NCBI RefSeq assembly: GCF_041146395.1
Contig: NC_090984.1
Location: forward strand, 127,104,280 to 127,168,279
Direction: 5' to 3'
From: Eulemur rufifrons
Lineage: Eukaryota; Chordata; Mammalia; Primates; Lemuridae
Length of the DNA: 64,000 nt
The notes beneath the pieces are model-generated. The model searched no databases, was not told the origin of the DNA, and saw only the letters and a list, made by a program, of their open reading frames with translations. Made by a program: the position numbers and the translations under genes. Every line of letters starts with the position of its first letter. The stretch's first letter is position 1. Positions 23,181 to 35,302 of this stretch are shown here, piece after piece.

Positions 23181-24480
23181 AATCGCTCAACATCAGGTCC
23201 TTTCATCTGATGCCATTTCTCTTGGTCAGACCCAGGTGCCCCTGCCCAAGCCCTTGCAGACTCAGCCAACAGAGTCCCCGTGTCCTGTTCTCCCCAGGAG
23301 GACACCAGCCTTCTTTGTCATAATGTCCATATTCCTCACCCACACGCTGAGTGACCCTTCACCTGTGGCCACCTCAGGGGCACCCACCGCGTCCTGCACC
23401 ATGACATGTGCTCACCAACTCCTGAGTTTGCAGCTCCCTTGGGCTTTACATAAATCAAGTGGGTTTTAGTGCTGTAGGAATTTTGAATTAAAAAGACTAT
23501 AAACAACTAAAATCAACAAAGTTACTCTAAAGAAACAGTGGTCACATCTGTCCTGCTGGTCCTGTCCCATCCTCCACACTCCCTGATGTGCCCTGTGGTG
23601 TTACCACCTTCCTGTCTGACTGTAGCCATTTCATAGGTAGGGACTGTACAAGGTGGCAAAGCCTGTCACACAGTTAGCTGTTTCGTACTTACGATGAGGA
23701 CACATCTGTGTCTACAGGTAGACATGGAAATAACTCAAGAATGGAAATTTTTTCATCAGATGGATGGTGCACCTCATTTTCCATGAGAATCTCTCATGAT
23801 GACACACTACATTGTGGAAGAAATCTTTTCCAAAGCCCATGTGGTTTAGAGACAAATCCTTGTTCAATACATGACCCTGGTTCCTTCTTGATAACGGTGG
23901 GTGTGAGAATAAAAACAAGGCATGATTTTGCTCTCCATAGGAAGGAGGAGAACATAGGAGAGGGCAGTCAGGAGGAGCAGAGGGGGGAGGATGAGGAGGC
24001 TCTTGGACAAAGGACCATCTGGGGCAGACACTTCACACAGGAGGGCCTCGACTCCAGGTTGTGGTGTTGCCATGGTCTGACCCCAAGGACTCCACTCACA
24101 AGGACCTGGATGCCACCCCAGACTGCTCAGCACACTGAGGTTCCCACCTGCAGGTCTCCCCGATGCCACAGGTGTTGAAGGTGACTCTGTGAGAGTCTCA
24201 GAGGACACATCCCACTTTGACCAATCAATCTCATTCTCTGAGCTACTAATGGCCACTTGCATTTCCAACGTGAGTCCATGCCCAGGTGACAGCAGGAGGG
24301 TCCCAGCAATGGTGGGTGACACAGTCCCATCAATCTTTCCCAGGTCTCACAGGAGACACAGCCTGGGCCACACCTGAGCTCCAGGCAAAGGGCCTGAGCC
24401 CCAGGATTTAGATACAAAGACCACACCCTCCATTTTCTCGGGATAGAAGGAGAAGATGAAGATGTGAAAATAGAACCTAG
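23180..24480. repeat. Block E (VH3 3' flank class 2), copy 1
   Basis: Lies 3' of VH3 25050 and is repeated at 49690-51720 (interrupted by an LTR-like insert) and 58480-59440. The most conserved part is 23700-24480. On the minus strand it has an open stretch of about 150 codons (24322-23864) including a hydrophobic run (LLILPPLLLLTALSYVLLL), but the frame is not the same in all three copies and I do not recognise a protein. 24480-25010 continues the flank to the RSS. Confidence 0.85.
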
Positions 24481-25010
24481 GGAGAAACAAAACCGACTCC
24501 CTGGAAAAAAAATTAGAACTAAATCATTTCTGCATCAGAAATGTTCACTTTTACAGGAGGAGAGAACAACTTGAAACCGTTAGGTTTTATGAGACACTGA
24601 CCCTGCCCAGGTCCCTACATGTCCCAATCTGAATCCCAAAGACTGTCCCACTCAGGGAGTCCCACTGAGGTCTGTGCGCTGAGTCTGGTTGGAAAATGCC
24701 CAGCAGGTTCCCCTGGGCTTCCTTCCTCAGGACTCTGACCCCTGTGGTAACAGCAGGGTCATTTTTGTCCACGTGAGTGACGTTCCGCCTTGTGTGCAGG
24801 TGAGAATGTGTTCATTTACTACAACAAGACGCTTCTAATTCAGACACTACAGTGACGACAGCAGAGCCAGGAAAGAATATAGGTCCCTGGTTGAAATTTC
24901 TAGAGAGGAGGCACCAAAATCTGACAGGAAATGAATGGTTCTTGTGACCTGGGCTGACTCTGCTCCTTGTGTCCTGCGCGCCCCCTGGTGGCCCCGCGCG
25001 CACCACAGGA

Positions 25011-25049
25011 GGTTTTTGTCTAGGCTCACACTGATGTCCCCTCACTGTG
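25011..25049 (-). other. 23-bp-spacer V-RSS with consensus nonamer
   Basis: Heptamer CACAGTG (25049-25043), 23-bp spacer (25042-25020), nonamer ACAAAAACC (25019-25011). This is the only V-RSS in the window with both heptamer and nonamer at full consensus. The other VH3 genes mostly have ACACAAACC. Confidence 0.95.
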
Positions 25050-25503
25050 TCTCTGGTACAGTAGTACAGGGCCGTGTCCTCGGCTCTCAGACTGTTCATT
25101 TGCAGAGACAGCGTGTTCTTGCTGTTGTCTCTGGAGATGGTGAATCGGCCCTTCATGGCGTCTGCGTAGTATGTGCTACCACCATTACTAATGGCTGAGA
25201 CCCACTCCAGCCCCTTCCCTGGAGCCTGGCGGACCCAGCTCATGTCATAGCTGCTGAAGGTGAATCCGGAGGCTGCACAGGAGAGTCTCAGGGACCCCCC
25301 AGGCTGGACCAAGCCTCCCCCAGACTCCACCAGCTGCACCTCACACTGGACACCTGCAAACACAGACACAGCCTGGTCAGAAACTGCCACACACATCCCT
25401 GTTTCTCTCATTCACATCCCCTCCCACACCCAATATCTCCAGTTCTCCATGAATTACCTTGTAACAGAGCCACAAGGAAAACCCAGCGCAGACCAGACTC
25501 CAT
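25050..25503 (-). CDS. IGHV3: IGHV3-like variable segment, intact (ends CTR)
   Basis: VH3 germline segment. Leader exon 25503-25458 encodes [15 protein letters not shown]. The intron is 104 nt. V exon 25353-25050 (304 nt) encodes G-V-Q-C then [16 protein letters not shown]. Cys22, Trp36 (DMSWVRQ) and Cys92 are present and the frame is open. CDR1 is SYDMS. CDR2 [16 protein letters not shown] is 16 residues. The V region ends LYYCTR, where the other VH3 genes mostly end CAR. That change also turns the embedded heptamer TACTGTG at Cys92 into TACTGTA. Its 3' flank belongs to the block E class (shared with 60020), unlike the other VH3 genes. Its 5' flank is block B class (shared with 37758 and 54983). 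Functional by sequence. Confidence 0.96.
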
Positions 25504-25628
25504 GGTGAGTGTCTGTGTTCAGTGCTGATCACCGAATGGGGACACCTGGGAATGCCGGGGCTGGGGCTCCTGTCCCAGAGCTGCAGGGTGAGGGCTGGGC
25601 TGGTTTTCATCAGCAGAGGGAGGGCCCT

Positions 25629-25651
25629 ATTTGCATGTCCCCTGCTATATA
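25629..25651 (-). promoter_or_regulatory. VH3 promoter: octamer with upstream TATATA
   Basis: TATATA (25651-25646) then ATGCAAAT (25636-25629) on the minus strand, 126 bases upstream of the leader ATG; same layout as the other VH3 genes. Confidence 0.9.
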
Positions 25652-28600
25652 GCAAGCTCTTGGGTGGGATGCCTGAGGGAGGGCAGGGTCCAGGGGTGAG
25701 GTGAGCATCCTGGAGGAGTTCATAGGACATGATATTTCACAGATGAAACTGTACGAAAAGAAGGAAGGTGCAGTTTTGCAATGTGTTAAAGAGTGAGCAC
25801 ATGTCTAGTGAGAGCTACCTGCAGTATCTGGGCCTCAGCTCCCCAACACTAGATCCTACTGCTCGTCTCAACCAACCCCAGCACCAGTGTGGACAAGCCC
25901 CATGGGCTCTGCAGTATCCCCTTTGACTAATGAGAACATGATGGGATTTTGCTGCATTCTAGTGTTACAACTTCAAGGTTGCAACAAACTTTGGGCCACA
26001 AAATCCACACCGCCCTTGACGCGGTTGTGCATTAACTGTGACATGAGCCTCACTCAGCTGAGGGGATTCAGGTTCACACAAATTGTCAAATGCAACTGGG
26101 CTTCCTCTGTGCTGGGCCCAGGGCACATGAGTGGGGCCAAGAAGGATCCACTGAAGTTTGTCCTGACATTTCCGTCTTGCCAGGCAGGTCCACACTGGCC
26201 CGGGTTCAGTCTATGGGGCTGACACACGCTTGGGACAGTAGCCAGCCCTGATCTCTGTGGAAGTCAGGACGTGAGCATTAGTGCCCAGACTCCACTGCCT
26301 ATGGCTGCAGGTGGCCCTGTAGTCCTACTTGTCATTCACTAGTGTCCCCTACAGCCTCCAGTCTGGAACCTTCAAACACATGGCAGCACTTTGCAGTCAG
26401 GGTTGCTGCATGTTGTTCCCTGATGGAGTGACTCAGGCCTGAGCACTGCAGAGCCATTGTCCTTGGTCCCTCGGCCACCCGCAGGCATGTGGCTGATGCA
26501 CTTGACCTCCCCAGTGTGGGATGCAGTGGAGAAACCACAGAATCTGCCTAGGCCTGAGGGACAGCCCCTGCCTCCATGGGTACACAAGCTTAGCCTCCAA
26601 AGCAGAGTTAGTGTCAATCAGTGGGAGGGGGCCTGTCGTTGTTGGGTGGTCCTCACGACTGAATGGCCTCAGACCAGGTCTCAGATTCAGGGGAGCACAC
26701 TGTTCCCCCAATAGGTGTGATCCTTCCTGGGAAGCAGAACTTCTAATCAATCACAGCCTAACATTGGGGCAATAAAAAGAAAGATTTCTCAAGTTGTCAC
26801 CATGGTGTGTGGACAGGAATTAATCTCACCCCTACCACTGTTTAGCAGACCCAGGTGCCACAGCACTCTGTAGGGCCCGGCACATGCTCCATTCCTTGTG
26901 ACCAAGGAATCCCTGCAAGGGACCCTGGTGTAGATTAATCAAGACCCATGTGTTAATTTTTCTTGTTGCTGTGATTACCATTGTGGTATTAATAATTTTG
27001 TGGCATAAGCTTGTACGTAGAACAGTTTTCCAACATTTTCTTCTATAATCCTTCTGCTCACCACTCAGAAAAATTAATTCATGGCAGATAACAGACGTGA
27101 CCCACACTGTAATTTACCTCCCACAGCCAGTACGGTAGAGGATCTGACACAGGACTGTTCCCCAGTCCCCTGTGTGAGGGCTGGTGCAGGGACTGGAGCG
27201 AAGCCTGCATGGGAGGTGGCCCTGCATGTGGGCACCACTGAGAGTGTCCCAATGACACCTGTGCTCGGACCTGGGCCACCTGTAGAGCATTTCTTGTTCA
27301 ATCTTAAAGGGCCATGTGACATTTGGGTGTGTGTTACCAGGTAATGAAATTCATCCTCTTGGTTCTTTCTCCCTGCAGGCAGCACCTGTGACTAGCATGT
27401 GGGTTATGCATGAGTGTGCTGTCCGGGCCTTGGCGAGAAGCCCTCTGCATTTTGTCCCGGCCTCTGCAGAGTGCACTCCCTGTGCCATCACACTGACACT
27501 CACGTGCCTGGGATTAGCCAGTGGACAACAGTCGCCCTCTGCGACCAGCGACTCCAGCGCCGCCCGAATGGTCCATGAATTAAGTGGCCACAGTGACAGG
27601 GCTAGGTGACATGCATCACCCAACTTCATGTGCTTTCTCCCCCCAAGGCAGACTGAGGTCCTCCCTCTGCCTAATCTGAAGTCTGCAAGCAAAAGAGCCG
27701 AGCAGTGACCTCAACATGGCTCCTGAACTGAGTCACGGAATCACTTGATGGCAAATTCCCTAAGAACTCTGAGTCTGGAAGGTGCAGCAACTCATCTTGC
27801 CTGGATCCAGCGCATGTGTGTGTCTTTCCAAACCCAACCCTCGCCCAGGACCACTAGCCGTGTGATTACCCTGCACCCAATTCTGCTAATGGTGTCAGCC
27901 TGACATTTCCTGGGGCCAAGGGCTGCATTTCTCAGTAAGAGACACTCAGCATGGGGTTCCCTGGAAGGAGAACCTGTATCTGCCCTGTAAGTATCTCTGT
28001 AAAAATTCAGTCTGAGTTGCATTTCTGTGGGAACAGATGTAACTTTCCGGGCACCCTGCCTTATCTATCTTCATAAATCTTTACTTTATAAATTATATCT
28101 GTGGTTCTGTGTATTATTTTTATTTCGGTTTCCTACTATTTTTTCATCCTTTGTGACAACCCCTGTCTGAGGGACCTGAAATTTTGCAGGGAGCTTAGCT
28201 AACTCCCTGCAGAAAAACGAAAAGAAAACATTTATGTCAGTTTCCAGTAATTTTATGTGATAAAATGGTCAGCCTCATCATTGTAGCATTTATGCCCATC
28301 AGGAATTCGTGTGCATGTTGGCGTGTGACAGAGTTCTAGTCACGGAGGCAGGAGAGAGTCTCTGTTGTGACCTTGCTGATCCTTCAGGGGAAATTTCAGA
28401 AAGGTGTCCTCTCGTCTTCCACCCTTGTCCTATCTGTGTGTCCCTGAAAACACTCTCACCACGTCCACACAAGGGGGGTCTGGGGGATGAAGGGGACGTT
28501 TTCTGCATATCAGTGTGAAACGTTGAGACAAGAAGCTCCTCGGGTAGATGAACTTTTGAAATTGGCAAAGATGGAGCCACTCACATCCGGCTTCTTGTTT

Positions 28601-30680
28601 CATTAGGTTATGATTTTCCTTATTGTGTAGTTATTTCATGTTGCCATTACTTTTTGCTAAAATAGCCAGATATGATGGTCTAGAGGCATTAAAATCAAAA
28701 GTACCTGATTTCCTAGTAAGGAGCCCCCGCTGAGGTGAACAGTGGAGTGTGGTTCATTGTGTGCTAGGACACGTGGCTGAAAGCTAAGTGTGGGCACAGA
28801 GCTATTTTGTCTGCATCAGCGAAAAGTTCTGTATATTCCTTGGATGAGACTCTCATTGAGACACTTGAGACAATATTATTTGTCGATCAATCACACTTCA
28901 ATAATAAACCTGGAAGTTACTAAGCATTTATTCATATTACTGAAGAAAATTTCCCATTGGAAATGTTGTGCTCAACTGGAGGTAAAATCAGCCCATGTGG
29001 CAGAAGTCATTGCCCTTCTTGGTGCTTGTCAATTAGCCAAAATCCAGGATTAAATGCGTATGTTTTTAAAATAGTACATGAACTTGGGATATTTTGCAAA
29101 CAAAACGGTTTCTCAAAGGTTCTGGTAAATGTATCAAAATGAACAAAAAACTAAAGAACTTCTAGATAGACTTCTAAATCCTAGAGATCCAACTAAAGTA
29201 AATAGGAATCATGCAAAAAATAACATGGGGGTTAGACAAGTGTTGTACGAAGTCATTACCGAGAACAAGCAGCCTAAACTTAGTTTGTGATGCTGTCTAA
29301 CCTTGTGAAGCATCATCACTGCTCATGTAACACACCGTCCATTCATTGGAAATATTTTGTAAGTGTTGAAAATGTTTATCCAATTAGCATTATGAAATTT
29401 GAATGTCAAAGTTTTAAGCAATTCTTGAAATTCCTTCGCCAGTCTACCATGAGCACTTTCTTGCAGCATTCTGGTCCACTCCCTCAAGGACACATCAGTT
29501 GTTACACTTTCCCTTGGTGGCAACTGAACAAACATTTAGATTTTACCACGATTACTAGCATTTTGCTATTGCCTGTGAGAGTAAATAATTTTGAAAGCAA
29601 TTAATGCATTACAGACACTCCTATCACCACAGATTCAGGGTCCTTTTACTGCATCTATTTAGCAGTCTCTCATCATGTTCAACCAGCACAGAGTGTGTGT
29701 TGGAGAAACATCAGGAAAATACTGGTAATGAGCCATACTGGAACAAATATTATTAAGGACTTTAAGGGAAACACAGCAGTGCAATTCCAGGGAGGAAATC
29801 CTCGGGTTCACATTTCAGAACGACAGCATCAGTTCAGAATTCTAGACACTTGGAAGGCTGCTGTAGTAGAGAATGTCAAACTGAGCGTCCTTGTAGAACC
29901 TGTGAACCTTCTCATATTTCGAAGCCCACAGCTGACCCAAGGCCTTCAGGATAAGCTGATGAGCTTGGACAGTGAAAAGCTTCCCCCCATGACATTGGAC
30001 CAAGACCCTGTCTAACTCCTCCTCCTGCTCATCCTCATTAGTACTATCATTTGTTCATACTAATGAAACATCTTCTATTTTTTGGCAGACTTCATTGTTT
30101 TCCACCCATAAAGGCCTTTGCCTGCTTTTCAAATAAATTTATAACAATATTTAACAGTTGTTGAGTGGAATAAGAAGTCAAAGTCTCTTACATGCTGTCT
30201 GTCCGATGACATCTGAAGGCCCATCCTTCGTCTTCCTGTTTGCCCCACTCATGGGAATCCTAGGAAGGAATCACAGGTGCTTTCTCACCACATGGCTGTC
30301 GGAGGCCCAGACCCCACCAGACCCTCCCTGCCCCACCAGGGAACTGTTGTGAACACCTGAGCGAGTCTCCCTTCCAGCCCTACGAAGCCACTTGGGACTG
30401 TCTTGAGAGGCCTGCCCTGCTCTGCAGACACCTCAGTAGTGGAGACACTCACCCTTCCCGTGTTCACTCAGTGTGTGTGTGTGTGTGTGTGTGTGTGCAT
30501 CTGTGCCTGCCTGTGTGTGCAGGTGTCTAACACCATCAGAGGCAACATCTACACTAAATGTCGGTGGGTCCCTCTGCCCTTGAATTCTGTCAGATATAAT
30601 CGACGTTGTGAGCCTGGTGCTGGGACACGGAGCTCCACGGGGTCTTCCTGCTCTTGCTTAGGACGCTGACTCTGTCTGCC
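25650..30680. repeat. Segmental duplication block B, copy 1
   Basis: About 5 kb between VH3 25050 and VH3 31140, collinear with 38370-43430 at an offset near 12.7 kb. It is non-coding. It contains a conserved open stretch on both strands near 27316-27692 (a 113-codon minus frame, also open at 40403-40062), which I regard as chance in a recent duplication. It ends with the GT tract and VH3 3' flank. Confidence 0.93.
30469..30501. repeat. (GT)n in block B, 3' of VH3 31140
   Basis: About 30 bp of GT. The same tract occurs at 37091-37120, 43213-43242 and 54420-54466, each about 0.5 to 0.7 kb on the 3' side of a VH3 gene. Confidence 0.9.
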
Positions 30681-31100
30681 CCTGACGTCCAGTAGGTGCT
30701 TTATCCTGCTTGATGCCTAGAAGGAACCTTTACTTCTGTGTGCTGTGCTGCATTGTGTTGTCCAAGAAAAAAATGTTTTATTGATTTTCAGACTTACTGA
30801 GAAGTGTTGATCATTCATGTCCATTTGGGGAGAGGAGAAAGTGCCTGGAAGGCACTGTCTGCCTTTTGAGCAGATGACAATATTTTCTCTCCTTACCACC
30901 AACATATCCAACTCAGAGACTGCAGAGGGAAACACAGAATCGTGAATTCAGAGAAGTTCCCGAAGGGAAACTGTTTTCTGGAGAGGAAGCCACGACCCTG
31001 AGAGGAAACCAGCCCTTACCCTCCACCTGCACCTGCCCTGGGCTGACTCTGATCCTTGTGTCTTGGGCGCCCCCTGGCAGCTCTGAGCTCCCCCATGGGA

Positions 31101-31139
31101 GGTTTGTGTCTGGGCTCACACTGATGTCCCCTCACTGTG
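31101..31139 (-). other. 23-bp-spacer V-RSS of VH3 31140
   Basis: Heptamer CACAGTG (31139-31133), 23-bp spacer (31132-31110), nonamer ACACAAACC (31109-31101). Confidence 0.95.
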
Positions 31140-31602
31140 TCTCTGGCACAGTAGTACAGGGCCGTGTCCTCGGCTCTCAGACTGTTAATTTGCAGAGAGA
31201 CAGTGCTTTTAGAATCATCCCGTGAGATGGTGAATCTGCCTTTCACAGATGCGGCATATTCTGCTGTTCCACCATTAGTCTGGTTTCTAATGAAACCAAC
31301 CCACTCCAGCCCCTTCCCTGGAGCCTGGCGGACCCAGCTCATGTAGTAGTCACTGAAGGTGAATCCGGAGGCTGCACAGGAGAGTCTCAGGGACCCTCCA
31401 GGCTGGACCGAGCTGCCCCCCGACTCCACCAGCTGCACCTCACACTGGACACCTGCAAACACAGACACAGCCTGGTCAGAAACTGCCACACACACCCCTG
31501 TTTCTCTCACTCACATCCACTCACACACACAATATCTCTAGTTCTCCATGAATTACCTTGTAACAGAGCCACAAGGAAAACCCAGGTCAGCCTAGACTCC
31601 AT
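31140..31602 (-). CDS. IGHV3: IGHV3-like variable segment with long CDR2 and N-glycosylation sequon
   Basis: VH3 germline segment of the long-CDR2 subgroup (like human VH3-49/72/73). Leader exon 31602-31557 encodes [15 protein letters not shown]. The intron is 104 nt. V exon 31452-31140 is 313 nt, nine longer than its 304-nt neighbours. FR1 is [16 protein letters not shown], with SS where GL is usual. Cys22, Trp36 (DYYMSWVRQ) and Cys92 (YYCAR) are intact. CDR2 [19 protein letters not shown] is 19 residues and contains N-Q-T, a germline N-linked glycosylation sequon. FR3 is [19 protein letters not shown]; the D-D-S-K is typical of this subgroup. Paired by duplication with 10415, whose CDR2 is three residues shorter, so the V exon itself may have been exchanged. 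Functional by sequence. Confidence 0.96.
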
Positions 31603-31727
31603 GGTGAGTGTCTGTGTTCAGTCCTGATCACCGAATGGGGACTCCTGGGAATGCCGGGGCTGGGGCTCCTGTCCCAGAGCTGCAGGGTGAGGGCTGGGCT
31701 GGTTTTCATCAGCAGAGGGAGGGCCCT

Positions 31728-31750
31728 ATTTGCATGTCCCCTGCTATATA
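31728..31750 (-). promoter_or_regulatory. VH3 promoter: octamer with upstream TATATA
   Basis: TATATA (31750-31745) then ATGCAAAT (31735-31728) on the minus strand, upstream of the leader ATG at 31602. Confidence 0.9.
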
Positions 31751-33860
31751 GCAAGCCCTGGGTGGGACAGGTGAGGGAGGGCAAGACCAGAAAAAAATTG
31801 GGTGAGTGTACAGTGATTAATAGCTCGTGTTCACTTATTTAATTTACAGACACATAGAAACCACGTGCTGTAGGTGTGAAGTTTCCATGTATTTTACAGA
31901 TGTAAACGTAAGCCTAGACACATATGGAAGTTGTGTGATATGTCCAGAAACACATATCTGGGAATGTCAGTGTCTGGGCCATGATCCCGTCCTTGGAACC
32001 CACTGCGGACCAAACCTGGACATGCCTAGGGTGGATTCTAGAACTCCAATTTTATAATAACAAGATAAAGCCAGTTTCTTCCCTCTCTGCCTTTTTTTTT
32101 TTTTTTTTTGAAAAATATATAGAAAGCCTGGCACACAGGATTAATGCAGATAACTGAACCTAAAATCTCCCTTATTATCTATTTGTCCATCGCTCCTTCT
32201 CTACCAAATCATCTATTAATTGTTCATATTAACTTTAATGAGGCATAGTTGGTACTCAGTGGCCTTAACACAGCTGAAGTGAACAAGTGAAAGATGCTGA
32301 CACACCGTCCCCTGTCTGCGATATGGAGGAAATCGATTTCCCTCAATGTTGACGCTTCTCCTTCTAAAATTCCTCCGTCTTTCTCCTTCCCTCTCCCTCC
32401 CTTTACCCAGGCACCTGCTGACATAGTTTATGTTACTTCAGTTTTCACTCTCTAGAATTTGTAACAGTGGAATCACGTAGCAGGTGCTTTTTGCCTATTT
32501 TACTCACAGCACACACTGTGGACGCGGCCACGCTGCAGTGAGCACGACACAGCCATTGCTGTCAATGATGTAGTGTCCTGATGCATCATTGGCACAAAAT
32601 GCTAATGTATTAAACTACTGGTTAATAGTTTGATTGTTTCCCATTTCTTGACATTTAGGATAAAGCTTATCCTCACCTGGGAGAAGTAGACAGCTGAGAA
32701 AAAGCTCTTCTTCTTACATGAACCACAACAATAGCAACATCATCGTCATCTATAAAGCATGACTGCGTAAGCTGCGGATTAGCAAATTTTATTTAATATT
32801 TCAAATAGCAGAAGTTATTTCACCAAGAACAAACCTGAAATCTGCAGAGAGACCAGGACTTGCAGGGAGAAACAGGACCAGAGCATTAGCTTATTAGGCA
32901 CAGCCCACCAGGCGGCATGTGGGCTGGGACAAGACGACACTGGACATAGGCACTGGATCGCGGGAAGCTGCAGTTGCTAAAGGGATTGCAGTTTAAATTT
33001 TCCAGGGGCCAAGCAAACCCCCAGCACATACAGAATCATCTCTGCAGAGAAGCGTTTGCTCCTGAATGACCAACACAGCGTAGGAAACACAAAACCCTTT
33101 CATGGCACAAGGGTGTGGATGGCGGGTGGCTGATTGCATACTCCAAATATTGTACTGAAAGTGTATGGAGAGCAGAAAAGTATAAAAAAAATTAAGGCTT
33201 AAATTTGGCATTGAATTCAGGTCCTGAGTCATCCCATTTCAGATGAAAGAGACCTGGGCATTACAAGGAGAAAACCCTGGACTCTTGAGGAAGAAGAGAG
33301 AGAGGCAGAGACAGGAAACCCCAGGGTCTGAAAGGTATCCTCAGTTTCCCTCCACACCTGCGCCTGAGCTGGGAAATGAGCCCCTCTGGGGTCTCCAGCT
33401 GGGGGAGGAGCCGTCTGCCCCTGATGTCCCACGGGCTCTGTGTCCTGCTTGCCGGCCTCTGCGTGCTGTGCTGCATTGTGTTGTCCAAGAGAAAGTCTTT
33501 TATCCATTTACAGACTTATTCCAAAGTGATCATAATGAATGTACATTTGGGGACAGGAGAAAGTGCCTGGAGGCCACTGTCTGCCTTTTGAGCAGGTGAG
33601 AATATTTTCTGTCACTACCACAAATGTATCTGAGACTGCAGAGGGAAGCACAGGGTCGGGAACTCAGAGAAGTCCCCAAGAGGAGATGGTTATATGGAGA
33701 AGAAGCCACGACCCCCTCCCCACAGGAAACAGGCCCTTCCCCTCCACTGGCACCTGCCAAGGGCTGGCTCTGTGCTTGGAGGTGGGAGGGGGGTGGGGGG
33801 GTGGGTCGGGGTGCGCGGGACCCGGGCGCCCCTTAGTGGCCACGAGCACCCCTGCAGGGA

Positions 33861-33899
33861 GGTCTGTATCTGGGCTCACACTGATGTCCCCTCACTGTG
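33861..33899 (-). other. V-RSS of clan II pseudogene copy 2 (degraded nonamer)
   Basis: Heptamer CACAGTG (33899-33893), 23-bp spacer (33892-33870), nonamer ATACAGACC (33869-33861), one more change than copy 1 (ACACAGACC). Confidence 0.8.
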
Positions 33900-34206
33900 T
33901 GTCCCACAGTGAATCCGGCCCTGTCCTTAGTGGGCACAGAGCTCAGCTGCAGGGACAACTGGTTCTTGGACATTGATCAGGATGTGGCAACTCAGCTCTG
34001 GAGGGACACGTTGTAATTTGTGCTCCCTACGTAGCATATGTCCCTGACGCAGTCCCATGCCTTGCCCCAAGGCTGGCAGGTGCAGCTCCAGCAGTAACCA
34101 CAGCGTGTGATGAACAGTCCAGAGATGTCCCAGGTCAGGGAGAGTGTCTGAGATGGCTTCACCAGCCCTGAGCCCGACTCCTGCAGCTGCACCTTGGAAG
34201 CGACAC
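33900..34206 (-). pseudogene. IGHV: IGHV clan II (VH4/VH6-like) pseudogene, copy 2
   Basis: Duplicate of the pseudogene at 13099. The V exon reads from 34206 (acceptor C-C-T-A-A-G) as [21 protein letters not shown], then DISGLFIT and a VH4-like end [12 protein letters not shown]. Cys22 is Trp and the Trp36 site is Cys (WSCTCQPW against the usual WSWIRQPP). It is open through CDR2, unlike copy 1, but shares with it the TGA after SLQS and the second TGA in RVATSx. SMSKNQLSLQLSSVPTKDRA is recognisable FR3, after which the Cys92 region is altered and shortened. The shared lesions show inactivation before duplication. A possible leader-exon remnant lies near 34290-34335. Not functional. Confidence 0.9.
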
Positions 34207-35302
34207 CTTAGGACACGAAGCCTCGGTCCTTGCCAGCCACGTGCAGCAGTGGCCATCGCACCTGGTGCACGTCTGACCTCTGAGACGCCTTGTACAGCTG
34301 GCAGCAGGCCAAGGAGAGGACACAGCGATCTCGTTTTCTTCCAGACCACAGCGCCGCCTTCCCCAGACACCCCGGCCTGTCTAAGGAGGGCGTCGTGACC
34401 TTACACAGCCCATTAGCAGATCTATTCTGTCCTGGAGACTGAGGAGAAATCTTCCCACGGGGAAGCCTCGTACTCACGCAGGGAAGGGACTGAGATCTGG
34501 CTTGTTTCGGTCCTTCCTGCTTTCTCTCCCTGAACCTCCCATGTACTGGGGTTCCCGTCTCCCCTGAGAGATTGTTACGTTACCGCTGTTATGTGAGAGC
34601 CTGACCTGCCCTTCCCTCCATCCAAAAGGAGGTGACTGCAGAGGATGTTGCGTGGGGACAGGCCAGCTGGGCTGAATGGCGTCTGCTTCCAGCCCATACC
34701 TGAACCCTCCTTCTCTTATGTAGATCTGGACACAGCCGGGTCCCTCCCCACAATGTCTCCAGGAGTTTCCCCAGGCCTTTTTCTTCTTCCACACCCACTG
34801 TGCCTGCATGCCCTGGAATCACCACACGTCTACATGTCCCTCAACAGATGGGTCGACACAGAAAATGTGGTCTATCACAGTTCCCCTCCATCATGTGGAT
34901 TACAAGCTTTAATCTACAGAGAAGTGCAGCACATTGGAAGCCAGGAAGAGTGCAAAAAAAAAAAAAAAGTAGCATGGGAACTAAACAAGTGTTGTACAAT
35001 ACATTCACAGAAAAAGCAGCTAGAGTTCATTTATAAATGCATCTAAGCTTGTAAGGCATTTCCACTACTCATAAAACACACCATCCATTCATTAAAATCT
35101 TCTCAAAATGTTGATCAAATTCACATTATTAAGTTCACAATGCCATAATTTTAAGAGATTCTTGAACTCCCTTGGCCAATGGTTCTACCATTAGCACTCT
35201 GGCATTATGGACCCTCTCTCGAGGACATATCAGTTACTACCCAATGGCTGGGTAGGTGGACAGATCAAACACTTAGATTTTACCATGAGTACTAGCATTC
35301 TC

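Larger units (their letters stand above)
30680..34795. repeat. Segmental duplication block C, copy 2
   Basis: Collinear with about 9960-14010, offset 20.7-20.8 kb. The right end at about 34795 is sharp: sequence matches as far as TTCTTCTTCCACAC and then diverges. The stretch 31760-33860 between the VH3 promoter and the pseudogene RSS holds only non-coding duplicated DNA and a T-rich run near 32092-32110. Confidence 0.88.

Noticed and set aside
23864..24322. 152-codon minus frame with a hydrophobic run, as a membrane protein gene
   Set aside because: The frame is not kept in the copies at 51183-51413 and 58804-59165, no start context or splice structure is evident, and no family is recognised. 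Kept only as a finding about the repeated segment.
27351..27692. 113-codon minus frame conserved at 40062-40403
   Set aside because: Open in both copies of a recent duplication, where retention by chance is expected; no domain and no splice or promoter evidence.
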